From Artemia franciscana (Eukaryota > Arthropoda > Branchiopoda > Anostraca > Artemiidae), in contig NC_088868.1 of assembly GCF_032884065.1 (NCBI RefSeq), positions 31,929,195 to 31,993,194 of the forward strand: DNA of 64,000 nt, in the 5' to 3' direction. Positions 1-10,389 of the stretch are shown one piece after another. The notes beneath the pieces were generated by a model that saw only the letters and a program-made list of their open reading frames with translations, did not search any database and was not told the DNA's origin. The stretch's first letter is position 1. Every line of letters begins with the position of its first letter. The translations under genes and the position numbers were made by a program.

Positions 1-796
1 AGCAACTTTTAGGAAATGTTTTTTTTTTCTTTGTTCACGTCAGAAAGGCCATTTTCCTCAACCCATCAGTGAAGTTAAGGTTATATCTTTATTCAGTTTT
101 GCAATAATGTCAGTTGTGATAATTGACATTTGCTGTTCATCGTGTTGTTAATTTGCACAAGAGGATTCGAAGAGGATTATACTCTATATAGAGATATACT
201 ATTTGTACTCTTTACTATTGGTCGAGGAGCAACTTTTAGGAAATGTTTTTTTTTCTTTGTTCACGTCAGAAAGGCCATTTTCCTCAACCCATCAGTGAAG
301 TTAAGGTTATATCTTTATTCAGTTTTGCAATAATGTCAGTTGTGATAATTGACATTTGCTGTTCATCGTGTTGTTAATTTGCACAAGAGGATTCGAAGAG
401 GATTATACTCTATATAGAGATATACTATTTGTACTCTTTACTATTGGTCGAGGAGCAACTTTTAGGAAATGTTTTTTTTTCTTTGTTCACGACAGAAAGG
501 CCATTTTCCTCCACCCATCAGTGAAGTTAAGGTTATATCTTTATTCAGTTTTGCAATTATGTCAGTTATGATAATTGACATTTGCTGTTCATCGTGTTGT
601 TAATTTGCACAAGAGGATTCGAAGAGGATTATACTCTATATAGAGATATACTATTTGTACTCTTTACTATTGGTCGAGGAGCAACTTTTAGGAAATGTTT
701 TTTTTTCTTTGTTCACGTCAGAAAGGCAATTTTCCTCAACCCATCAGTGAAGTTAAGGTTATATCTTTATTCAGTTTTGCAATAATGTCAGTTGTG
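1..796. repeat. 226-bp tandem repeat array (about 3.5 copies)
   Basis: Three complete units start near 130, 356 and 582, and a partial unit runs off the left edge. Copies differ by only a few bases, such as one T/A change and the length of a T tract. Each unit can be read as a ~67-codon open frame, but 226 is not a multiple of three and the frame resets each time, so I do not treat it as coding. The near identity implies recent expansion. The array ends abruptly near 796. Confidence 0.93.
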
Positions 797-1031
797 CTAA
801 AATGAATTTTTCTTGTGTATCTTGATCACACCTTGGAACTGTCTCGATGCATACAATAATTCCCATAGCCAGGATAAGGCGCCTACGCCGGATATTCCAG
901 AGGCAAACCCGATTTCGAAAAATAGGCTATTACGTGTTAAAATATTGTTGAAAAATTGCATAAATCTAAAGATTCTAGAGTTCATAGGTCTGAGTGTTCC
1001 CTCTCCTTCGATATCCCTGATTAACAATTAA
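797..1031. other. Unassigned segment, open on both strands
   Basis: This 235-bp patch is less AT-rich than the DNA to its right. It has a 72-codon frame on the plus strand (813-1031) and a 76-codon frame on the minus strand (797-1027). I recognise no domain in either. It could be an exon of an unknown gene or transposon remnant; nothing decides the strand. Confidence 0.25.
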
Positions 1032-1032
1032 A

Positions 1033-1740
1033 TAGTAAAATGCAAACTCTGTTGAGTTGATAAACCCATAATTTATTTTTTTTATACTATATTTATAATA
1101 TAATTTTATTTTATTATTATATTATTAATCCATATAATTAATATATAAAAATATTTTCTTATATTAACTTATTATTGAGTTTTATAATAATTAATTTATT
1201 ATATTATATTAATATTTATATCATCATAGTAAAATACAAACTCTGTTGAATTGATAAGCCCATAATTTATTTTTTTACATTATATTTATAATATTAATTT
1301 ATTTTTGTATTATTAATCAATATAATTAACATATAAAATATTTTCTTATATTAATTTATTATTAAATTTAATTGATTTATTATATCTGTTTCTCAAATTC
1401 TTGAATACAAGATCTTCGAAGCCGATTAGTTTCTTTGCACAGTTTGTTAAAAATGATTAAGGAATTTCTACCTTTTGCGCATAAAAAAGACACGAAGTCT
1501 CCACCGATTTTAAAAAACTTTGCAAATAAACTTTATTCAAGAATTTGAGAAAAATATAATATAATCAATTAATCATTTAAAATGTAATAATAAATTAAAA
1601 GAAGAAAATATTTTATATGTCAATTATCTAAATATTTTATTTCATTTTTATACTATTAAATTAATATGAAAACACCAAATTAATATTATAAAATATAATA
1701 CGAAAAATTATAATAAATTATTATAAAATACAGAAAAAGG
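1033..1740. repeat. Very AT-rich DNA with ~194-bp direct repeat
   Basis: A unit beginning TAGTAAAATGCAAACTCTGT near 1033 recurs near 1227 with a few changes. Both are followed by A/T-only stretches. A short inverted pair around 'CTCAAATTCTTGAATA' (about 1393) and 'TATTCAAGAATTTGAG' (about 1534) flanks a less AT-rich core, suggesting a small decayed inverted-repeat element. No genes are seen. From 1741 to about 2110 I see nothing recognisable. Confidence 0.6.
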
Positions 1741-2114
1741 GAACAAGAAAGGTAAGCAGAAAGTCATTAATTAAAGGGTAAGTGGTAGTAAGAAGATTGA
1801 AACTCTAATTAGCCTGAAAGTAGGTCATAGTGTAGTTGTTGGAAGTGAGAAGAATTTTTTGATGTTTTATTTTTCAAATAACAAGTAAATGATAGGCGGA
1901 AGTCCATACAATTAAATTGATGAAAATACTGAGTCTTTTAAACATGGCGGGGGTTTGGGGATGGAAATGAATATTGATGAAACTAATATGAAGCAGTTAA
2001 ATCATATAAAAGGAATGAAGTTGCATTCATTTGGGAGTGATTGTTTTTATCTGTAAAAATTTAAACTGGTGTTGGTATATTTATTACCATATTTGGTTTA
2101 TCTGACAAAATTAT

Positions 2115-2400
2115 CACAGGGGGAAACAGGGTGAGTTTCCCCCTCGATTAAAAGAAGCCAAATTTATCCCTGTGTTAAAAGGAGCTTCCAAAATGTATCT
2201 CTCAAATTGAAGAAACATGTCTATGTTGCCTTTATTTTCAAAACAATATGGAATGCGTATAGAGGGTTACATAGTCCTGAACAAATATGGATTTTTTATC
2301 GAAACACAGTTCGGATTCAGGAAAGACAATTCTGCTGTTCACGCAGTTCATCCTCCAACAGACTGCACTAACTCTGCGTTTCAGCGCGGTGAACTAGTAT
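2115..2400 (+). pseudogene. Non-LTR retrotransposon fragment (RT fingers)
   Basis: Translation shows the start of a reverse transcriptase palm/fingers region: a 'PRLKEAKFIPVLKG' stretch, then an 'LPLFSK' stretch, then 'TQFGFRKDNSAVHAV', the typical QxGFRxxxS block. An in-frame TGA interrupts it near 2210. The catalytic box and the rest of the protein are missing. The type is CR1/L2/Jockey-like, judged from motif style only. It is distinct from the LINE that follows. Confidence 0.7.
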
Positions 2401-2464
2401 TTTTTTATTTTCGTAAACTTATTCTTTCTATTTTCATAGGTACTTTCTATTTCATAAGTAATCA

Positions 2465-4318
2465 TTCACCGGGATAGAACCCAGTTTGTTGCAAGGAAAG
2501 CCGATGAAATAGAACTGGCTGCAAAAAAGAAAGACATGGGTAGCCTATTCAAGCATCTCCGAGACCTCACGGAAAATAAAACTCCCGCCTTGGGTCCTGT
2601 CCTGTCCAGGAATAGGACACTTTTTTCTGATGAAGGTTCTCTTCTTGAGCGGTGGAAGGACCACTTCTGTTCGCTCCTCAACAATACTAGCCCATCTGTG
2701 CCTCCTAATGATAGCCCCAGCCAATCTTACAGTTAAAGACCTGAAACAGATGCTCCTCCAGAAGAGCCTTTCAGCCCCTCAGAAATCGGATATGCAGTAA
2801 AAAGGCTCAAGAATAATAAAGCTGCTGGTATCTGCGGCTTAAGCTCAAAGCTGCTAAAATATGAGGTCATGCAATGCTCCTGTTTCTCCACACATTGTTC
2901 TCTACAATCTGGTAAACAGAGATAATTCCTGAGGATTGGCGGAAGGGTGTCATCATCCCCTTATGGAAGAGGAAAGGCTCAAGAAGCAACTGCTCTAACT
3001 ACCGGGGAATAACCCTAATGTCGGTCCCTGGCAAACTGTTTTCAATGGTCCTGCTGGATCGATGTCAGAATATCATTCGAAAAATCTGGCGACCGAAGCA
3101 GGCTGGTTTTATGTCGGACCGTACAATCATCGAGCAGATTTTCAAGATTCGACAAATAGTAGAGAATACCACAGAGTTCCAACAGAACTGTTGCCTTCGT
3201 CGACTTCCGTGCTGCATTTGACTCAGTCTATCGAGAAGCTCTTTGGTGGATTCTAGAGTTGACTGGCCTATCTGAGAAATATTCCAGATTTCTCAAAGCG
3301 CTGCACCATGGGACGGAGAGCTGTGTACAAGTAAATGGTCAGCGCAGGCCGTTCTTTCAAATCGCAACAGAGGTGCGTCAAGGATGTGCAGAGGCCCCAG
3401 AGCTCTTCGATTTCATCGTAGATTACATTATGACAAAAACCACTTCACGTCTCAGCTTTGGGCTCAAATTCAGAGATTGTGCCATCACAGATGTTGATTT
3501 TGCCGATGACTTGGCCATTCTGGCGGACTCCATGGAGCAGCTGCTGGAAGCGCTCCTAATTCTACGAGAAGAGGCTGCCAAAGTAGGAATGCGTATAGAC
3601 TGGAATAAAAATAAAATTATGGCCATAGACCCGTCTTCTCCTACTGTTATCTCTCCAGTTAGCCTGGACGGCACCACTGGCATCGAAACTGTTCAATACT
3701 TTACCTACCTGGGCTCCATAATTTCTTCAGAAGGCTCGCTTCTCCCTGAGCTGCAAGCGAGATTATCCAAAGCGTCTCCTGTCAAGGCCATACTGAATCA
3801 TCACCTCTGGCGAAAACCAAACATCAGTCGTACAACTAAACTGCGGATCTTTAACGCTCTAGTTGGCTCTGTAATGCTTTACGAAGCTGAGACATGACAA
3901 GCATCAGCTACAACCCTCAAGAAAATCGACGTACTACATGCGAAGAGCCTGAGGAGGATCGAGGGCCTACGATTGTCCGACTTCGTCAGCAATGATAAGC
4001 TTTTGCAGCTCACAAAGCAGTCTCGGTTTTCGACTCAAGCAGCCGAGCGAACCTTACGATGCTTCGGGCACCTGCTTCGAATGGCACCACATCTACCCGC
4101 AAAGATGATCTACGACTTTGACCCTAACAAAGCCGGTTGGAAGCGACCTCAAAGCCCACTGAAGAAACGTTGGTCCGACAGCTTGTCCGAGTTCTTAACG
4201 ATGGCAAACATCAGACAGGGCAAAGAGCAAATACTCGCTAAGGACCGAAGTGGACGAAGGAGCAGACGTTACTCTTTACTCCGAGCAGCACCGGCAGGAG
4301 ACTTAAGTCAAAAGTAAG
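2465..4318 (+). pseudogene. Decayed non-LTR retrotransposon with RT and C-terminal region
   Basis: This is the 3' half of a LINE ORF2. Visible blocks are a pre-RT charged region (2536-2736), 'NYRGITLMSVPGKLFS' (about 2998-3045), 'QAGFMSDRTIIEQIF', 'VDFRAAFDSVYREALW', a 'VRQGC' block and the catalytic box 'VDFADDLAIL' near 3496. After RT comes 'YLGSIISSEGS', a typical LINE thumb region, and a C-terminal 'GHLLRMAPHLP' block followed by 'KKRWSD'. Breaks seen are a stop near 2734, frame changes between about 2860 and 3258, and a TGA at 3895-3897 where the family motif (AETW) expects Trp. From 3259 to 4317 the frame is otherwise continuous. The 5' endonuclease is absent. Clade not settled (RTE- or CR1-like). 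Confidence 0.88.
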
Positions 4319-4380
4319 TAAAAGTGATCTTTCACAAGCTTCAGTAATAGCACCCCTAACGAACCTTGCTTGGGTAGATT

Positions 4381-4700
4381 TTCTTCTCGCAAAATTTCCA
4401 AATACCACATTTTTGTAGATAGGAGTTAGAAATCCCTACAGTAAGGTTCTTTGAATATGATGGCGATTTTCATTCCGGTCACTTGACTTTGTTGGGGGTG
4501 TTTCCCCTTTTTTTCGAAAAACAGATATATTTTCTTAGACTAGCTTTTGATGAATAGCATTATAATTAATGAATTTTATATGTTTAAAATCAACATAAAA
4601 AGCCAATTCTTTTTATGTATTAACTACCAGAATTCTTGTTTTTAGAATTTCAGTTATTCTTAGGCCTGGTTAATCTTTACTTACAGCTTTTGACATAAAA
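4381..4700. mobile_element. Interspersed repeat, homologous to 51353-51680
   Basis: The segment starting near 'CCACATTTTTGTAGATAGGAG' and ending near the 'GGCCTGGTTAATCTTTACTTACAGC' stretch matches 51353-51680 block by block. Shared blocks include the 'TTTCCCC' motif and 'TTTTAGAATTTCAGTTA' versus 'TTTTAGAGTTTTGTTTA'. At 51.7 kb the same sequence forms one end of an element with a 7-bp target duplication, so this is probably a one-sided remnant of that non-autonomous DNA element. Confidence 0.6.
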
Positions 4701-5390
4701 CTGTTTGATCACTGTTTGAGCAGGAGGTTTGGCCTGAATTTCGCCTCCTCTTTAGTGTCCCTGATTAACTTTTACACAACAAAATATAAAATTCGGTCAA
4801 ATTTGTTTTGCTCCTTTGTGCCCGAGGCACACACCAGTCACACGTGTCAACAAAAAGCCAGGTTTTACGAATAACGCGAGTTTTTCTTGATTTTAGTGTT
4901 ACATTTCTATTTCAAAAGCCGTAACACGGCAAGTAATTAGTTTGAAAAGCTTGCGTGAACACTAGCTTGTTTACAAACTTAAAAAGCTTTAGCTTTTTTA
5001 GAAAGCTAAAGAATTAGCTTACCCCAGGAATCTTAATAGTGTTGCATTATTCTCTTTTTAGCCAATATTTGTCTTATGGATGTTTGCTGTGGACAGGTTC
5101 TTCTGTGTAAAGTTTTAAAAGAGCTCCTATTTTACAAAATAAAGTTGTTCGTCCGTTAGTTCCTGAAGAAATCTGGGGGTGAAAAAGCGGGAAACGTCGA
5201 ATGATTTGCCAACAACAACCATGGATTGCACTCCCAGCCCAAAGCAGTATCAGAAGATCAGCACCTACGCTACACAGGTCAGCACACGAAAAAGAAGCCT
5301 TTTGGAACGGAGGTCAGCAGTCTGTCAAGTGATTACGTGAAAATAGTACTTTGTGTTGTTTTATAAGCTTAATCTTTTAAATGTTCATTT
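4701..5390. other. Intergenic, no gene recognised
   Basis: There is no convincing coding frame. Two features stand out: a short hairpin around AAAGCTTTAGCTTTTTTAGA (about 4982-5020), and a stretch near 5166-5205 containing 'CCTGAAGAAATCTGG' and 'GAAACGTCGAA'. Similar text often occurs in the 3' untranslated part of retroelements, so this may be a retroelement tail; that is a weak inference. Confidence 0.3.
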
Positions 5391-5720
5391 TATTTATTTA
5401 TTTATCACCCGTCATTCCACAGAAGAAAGACGGAGCATAAAAAGTAAAAAAGAAAAGGGGAAAAATATTACACTTCCACACAAAGAAGAAAAACAACCAC
5501 TATGAACTAAAAACTCACCAATCTACAACTGAATGTACATACATATATATACTTAAATTTTGATAATTGTGCTCCAGGGGTGGGATTGGACTTTTGAATT
5601 ATGCTTACTAATCAATTTGGAAATGGCAAGCTCAAGATCAGTTATTTTATACATTTTAACCATTTTAGTATTTCTTGTCCAAGGAGGAAGTCGAAGTAAA
5701 TACTTGGAAAGTTAAGAGAA
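5390..5720 (-). pseudogene. LINE 3' end, 'LPPW' C-terminal type
   Basis: Read on the minus strand, 5720 to 5570 gives 'KYLLRLPPWTRNTKMVK' and then about 30 more residues to a stop. The LPPWxRN block recurs at the C-terminus of LINE-B (about 47075-47100) and at 62590-63050. The 3' side (about 5390-5400) has an AAATAAAT-type tail. This is a short 5'-truncated copy. Confidence 0.6.
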
Positions 5721-6129
5721 TATTAGTTACTTTTGTTTATCTATGTTTGAATCAATACTCACTTGGGTGATTTTAGAAAATATTTAGACTCAACTCATTT
5801 TATCATTCACAAGGCTATCATTTCATTTTATAAGGCTGGCAGAAAATACTGACCAGCTCAAAAGTAGATTGAAAAGTTATCCTCTGGGAATTCAATATTG
5901 GGTTATATCCTTTTTGTTTTCAATGATTACATAACAAATGAGGTGTGCAGAGAAGCCTTTTGGAACCAGGTTCCGAAGAAATCTTGAAGTATTTACCCTT
6001 TTCCTGTGTTTGTTGAATATTCACAACGTTTTTTTCTTTTGTTTTCTTTTTCTTTTTCTTTTTACTCCCCTTACAAATAGTCTTGGATACATGCTTGGCT
6101 TCAGCCTAAGTCTACAATTTCAATGAAGA
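5721..6129. other. Intergenic, no gene recognised
   Basis: A 62-codon plus frame at 5938-6126 is rich in Phe and Leu from T tracts and has no family signature. A short sequence around AAGCCTTTTGGAAC occurs twice (about 5297 and 5954), suggesting fragments of an unassigned repeat. Confidence 0.3.
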
Positions 6130-7680
6130 GGTTTGTAAGCATAGAATCATATGAATAAGTTTAAACTAATTGGATGACCTGATAATAAAGCGATAGTTAT
6201 GATAAATGTGTCAAAAAGCAAGGTTATAGCCATACAGCGGGAAAGAGAAATATAATGACTAATAACAAGAGAAATGACATGGAAATTGCGAACCTTTTGG
6301 GTATCTGCGGAAATTTTTCCGGTTGGACAATCGAGTAGGATCCCCCCCGCTAAACATAATTGCATTGCATGCGTGATTGGCTGTAGCTTAAGCCTGCAAC
6401 TTCAAGGAAGATGTTTGTATGCATAAAATCATTTGAATAAGTTTCAACTAACTAGATGATCTAATAATGAAGCAGAAATTTATGACAGAGGTAAAAGGAA
6501 ACAAGGTTAAAGCCACACAATAGAATAGAGCAACATAAATACTAATAAAAACGAGAAATGACAAGTAATTTTTGAGCCTATTGGGTATCTGTGGCAGTTT
6601 TTGCGGTTGGGGGATCTATTAGGACCCCCCTCCCCCGTAAAAAATTGTATTGCATACTGGATATTGGTTAATGGATGCACCCAAAGCCTAGAATCACGTG
6701 TATAGGTTTAAACTAATCAGAAGACCTGTAAGGCTTAAAAATATGTCAGAAACCCAAACTTTATATTTTTTCCTCACTATACTTAATCTCAAACAACTGA
6801 AGGACGTGCATACAGTAATATGGTATTATGATATACAATCCTCAACAATTTATTTCCATGATTTGGGTATAACTCCAATTTCTTCTGCCCACAGCGTCTG
6901 CTCCAAGAAGTATCGCCTTTCCCCAGTCAAATCAGAAAGAGCTAGAATCTCAATCAGATACCAAATTCCCAATATTGTAAATAAACTTAACTTAGTAGAA
7001 ATGTCCCCAAGTTTCAACAGCCTATTTTCTTTGAAAAAACATATTTCAAAAGTAGTTCTTTGCCTGGATGTCGGGATTGATGAATAATAGATTTTAGTGT
7101 GGATTTTGGCTGTGGTGTTCTCGTGCTGGGGTGGCCTCTTCTGTTATCTCCTACCTTTTGCTTTATTGTATGTTTTTTCCTTTTTTTTCTTTCTATTATT
7201 TCGGCATTTTCTTACCTCTGTTTTATGGCCGACACATCGAGCCCTTCTCCCCGTCGTCCAGTTTACAAAATTATTTATTATGTAATCAGGTCAATAAAGC
7301 ATGTTGTCTTGTGTATGTCCTATTATCTACACACCCAACCTTACGAGCTCTGTTCTCTGTCGGTGGTTAATATTTTGTTTTTGTATTTTAAAGTATATTA
7401 AATAAAGTATCTATCTATCTATATATATACCTGATAATAAGCAGAAATTTATGACAGAGGCGAAAGGAAACAAGGTTAAAGCTACAGAGAAGGAGAGAGA
7501 AACAGGGTTACTAATTAGAAAACTGAGAAATATAAAGAGAATTAGAGACACAGAGAATTTGTGAACCTCTTGGGTATCTGCGGCAATTTTTGCTGTTGGA
7601 GGGTCGAGCAGCTCCATCGTACTTCGGACACTTCTTGGGTCAAATTCTGGCATTTTATACTGCACGGACTTTTGGCCTAG
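6130..7680. repeat. Tandem array of ~290-bp units, interrupted by a LINE
   Basis: Units begin around 'GTTTGTAAGCATAGAATCAT' (about 6131) and 'GTTTGTATGCATAAAATCAT' (about 6412), with a partial unit near 6680 and another at 7429-7680. Shared blocks are 'GACCTGATAATAA', 'GGAAACAAGGTTAAAGC' and 'TTGGGTATCTGCGG'. Divergence is moderate. The stretch 6729-7428 does not belong to the array and is a LINE insertion annotated separately. Confidence 0.75.
6729..7428 (+). mobile_element. 5'-truncated LINE 3' end inserted in the 290-bp array
   Basis: The translated 5' part (to about 7087) resembles the C-terminus of CR1/Jockey-like ORF2 proteins: an 'ISIRYQIPNIVNKL' block, where the family usually has 'GxxxWNxL', then 'FNSLFSLKKHISKVV'. 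A Phe/Leu-rich stretch and an A/T-rich 3' region follow, ending in 'AATAAAGTATCTATCTATCT', a microsatellite tail typical of LINE 3' ends. The array sequence on both sides shares ACCTG (6724-6728 and 7429-7433), a possible 5-bp target duplication. Confidence 0.65.
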
Positions 7681-7689
7681 AATCGTTAG

Positions 7690-8980
7690 ACAGTTAATAA
7701 AACTTCTTTAGAAAGAACATTCTAAGGAGGAAAAAGGTAGCCTCCTGCACGGCATTTCGAATGAGCAATTTACACACCATTTCCCGTGCAACGTTTAATA
7801 ATACATTAGTCTGTGACCTAGAGTCGTTACATTATTAATACACCTTCTTTACAAAGAAATTCATATGATTTAAAGGAATCCCATATTTCATGCAGCGTTT
7901 GCAATGGATCATTTTATAATGCACTGGCCTTTAACCTAGAATTGCTGCCTTGTACGTTCAAGCAATTTCTATGCAGAGAATATCAAGGAACCTTTAACAG
8001 ACTCAGAATTTTTCAGTGCAGCGTTTTAAGATACACTGGCCATTTACCTAAAATCACTGAATTGTGAGACTACGTACTTTTTATGCAAAAGAAGAGTCAG
8101 CGTTTTACACGGCATTGCTGGCGAAGCATTTTATAATTGCACTAGCCTTTAATCTAGAATCATCGCATTGTAAACTTATACATTTCCTATGCAAAGAAAT
8201 GAGTAGAACATTTGAAAGAAACAATACTTTAGACTGCATTTCCAGTGCAGCATTTTATAACATACTGACCTTCAACCTTGAGTCACTGCACTGTAAGTTC
8301 ACCTAATTTCTGTGCAAAGAAAAGGAATCAGCGTTTTGCACGCCATTTCTGGCGATGCATTTTATATGGCACCTGCCTTTAAGCTTGAATCATTGCATTG
8401 TAAGCTTACACAATTTATATGCAAAATTAGTCGTGGAACCTTTAAAAGAATCACCATTTTAGACTGCATTTCCAATGTAGTATTTATAATGAACCGGCCT
8501 ATAACCTAGAATCACTGCATTGTAAGTCTACACAATTTCTATGCAAAGTCGTAGAGCTTTTAAAAGAGTCACCATTTTAGATTGCATTTCCAATGCGGCA
8601 TTTTACAATGCACCAGCCTTTAACCTAGAATCACTGCATTGTAAGTCTACACAATTTCTGTGCAAAGTAAGTCGTAGAGCTTTTAAAAGAATCACCATTT
8701 TAGACTGCATTTCCAATGCGGCATTTTACAATGCACCAGCCTTTAACCTAGAATCACTGCATTGTAAGTCTACACAATTTCTGTGCAAAGTAAGTCGTAG
8801 AGCTTTTAAAAGAATCACCATTTTAGACTGCATTTCCAATGCGGCATTTTACAATGCACCAGCCTTTAACCTAGAATCACTGCATTGTAAGTTTACGCAG
8901 TTTCTATGCAAAGAAAGTCAAGGAACCATTTAAAGGATCAACATTTTTGACTGTACTTCCAGTGAAGCATTTTTTTTACT
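7690..8980. repeat. Degenerate tandem array, 123-bp unit at its right end
   Basis: Units contain 'CCTTTAACCTAGAATCACTGC', 'TTTCTGTGCAAAG' and 'TTTTAGACTGCATTTCCAATG'. From about 8541 to 8933 three to four copies are nearly identical with a 123-bp period, so the plus frame stays open and repeats a 41-residue block. To the left, units are diverged and of variable length. I regard the open frame as a by-product of a period divisible by three. Confidence 0.85.
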
Positions 8981-8989
8981 TCACGATAA

Positions 8990-10280
8990 ACTTCAAAAAC
9001 ACTATGGCACTAATGCTGCTGAAATCACGCAAAAAGGTCCCAACCTAGACAAAGGTGCCAATTTCAGCTGACTTGGAGGCCAGAGTTACCATTGAAATAC
9101 TGATGAGAGGAGGTTACCCCTGCTTAAAGAATCTTAGTAGCCTTCTACTAGACACATAGATATTTAGTTTTAACAGTTTGCAATATTTTTTGCAGTTAGC
9201 AGTTAGCCCTCAGAGCGAATATTGTTAGTTATACCCTAGGGGTATACAAGGTTTTTATAGAAAGCGTTGTTGTAGAAACTTTAAAAAGGGCTCATTCTGC
9301 TGGAAATCGAGAGGGCTAGTGCCCTCTCGAGAGGGCTAGGGCTTTTGATACTTAATAGTAATCGGAGGTCGAATGCCCTCCTTTCACTCCCTTCATTTCT
9401 CCAAGCACTTCCGGTCAAAATCTTGATATAGTCATTTTGTTCAACGTAGTTGAAAAGTCCGAAAATTTTGTCTTTGAATATGACAACCTCCACAGCCCTG
9501 GGGACAGGGTTTGTAAGTTATGCCCCTGGGGCATATCAGGTTTTTATAGAAAGTGTCGTCGCAGAAACTTTATAAAGGGCTCATCCAATTGGAAATGGAG
9601 GGGACTAGTGCCTTTGTTATCAATCGAAAGTGATCGGAGGGCAAATGTTCCCCTCACTACTCCCATCATTTCCTAAAATACTTCCAATCAAAATTTTAAG
9701 ATAGGCATTTTGTTCAACGTAGTGGAAAGTTCCAGAAATTATGTCTTTGAGGACGACAAATACCCTCCCCCTAGCCCTCAGGGCAAGGATTATAAGTCAT
9801 ACCCTGGGGGCACATAAGGTTTTCATAGAAAGCGTGGTCATAAAAACTTCAGAGGGGGCTTATTGAATCGGTAATCAGAAGTTCAAGTGCCATTTTTAAG
9901 AGTCGAAGTGATCAGAGGGCAGCTACTCCCCCATATACACACGTAATATTGTCCTGAAAAGCATCTAATAGAAGTATTGAGATCACTTTATTCAGAACAG
10001 TCAAAATTTATATAACGACGCTTTTGGGGTTAAAACATACCCCAGAGCCTGGGGCCGAGGGTTGTAAGTTATGCCCCGGGGGCATTTAAGGTTTTTATGG
10101 AAGGGATGGTTGTATAAACTTTAGAGGAGGCTCATTTGGCTGAAAATGGGATGTTCTAGTTCCTTTCTAAGAGTCAAAAGTGATGGAGAGCAGCTAGACC
10201 CCCCCCACCCCAACTAACCCCCTTCACCAAACGAATTTGATTAAATTTGTGTGATGTCTATTTTGCCCCTCCCCCTCGAT
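8990..10280 (+). repeat. Repeat family A array (about 4 units of ~280 bp)
   Basis: Units carry 'GTTATGCCCCTGGGGCATAT', 'AAGGTTTTTATAGAAAG', 'AAAAGGGCTCATT', 'AAGTGATCGGAGGGCA' and 'CATTTTGTTCAACGTAGT'. Clear units begin near 9225, 9510, 9795 and 10060. The same family is seen at 12830-12990, 41455-41985 and 63430-63790 on the plus strand, and at 42540-42810, 48340-49560 and 51040-51260 on the minus strand. No coding content is recognised. Confidence 0.8.
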
Positions 10281-10389
10281 GCCTTATGGCAAGGGCTGCA
10301 AGTAATGCAATTTGTTCATTGTTTACATATTATAGTATATGTTATTGAGAGGAGGTATGCTAGTTTGACTTCTACTTTCCCAAAATACG

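Noticed and set aside
130..785. Three tandem ~67-codon genes
   Set aside because: The same DNA repeat of 226 bp gives the same frame three times; there is no coding signature and the period is not a multiple of three.
797..1027. Missing PNKP kinase exon on the minus strand
   Set aside because: I compared it with the expected kinase landmarks (Walker A, the DNTN block, the C-terminal block) and none are present.
2466..3683. Minus-strand frames at 2466-2684 and 3423-3683
   Set aside because: They are antisense shadows of the plus-strand LINE reverse transcriptase.
7690..8980. CRISPR array
   Set aside because: Repeats are adjacent, long and degenerate without unique spacers, and the genome is eukaryotic.
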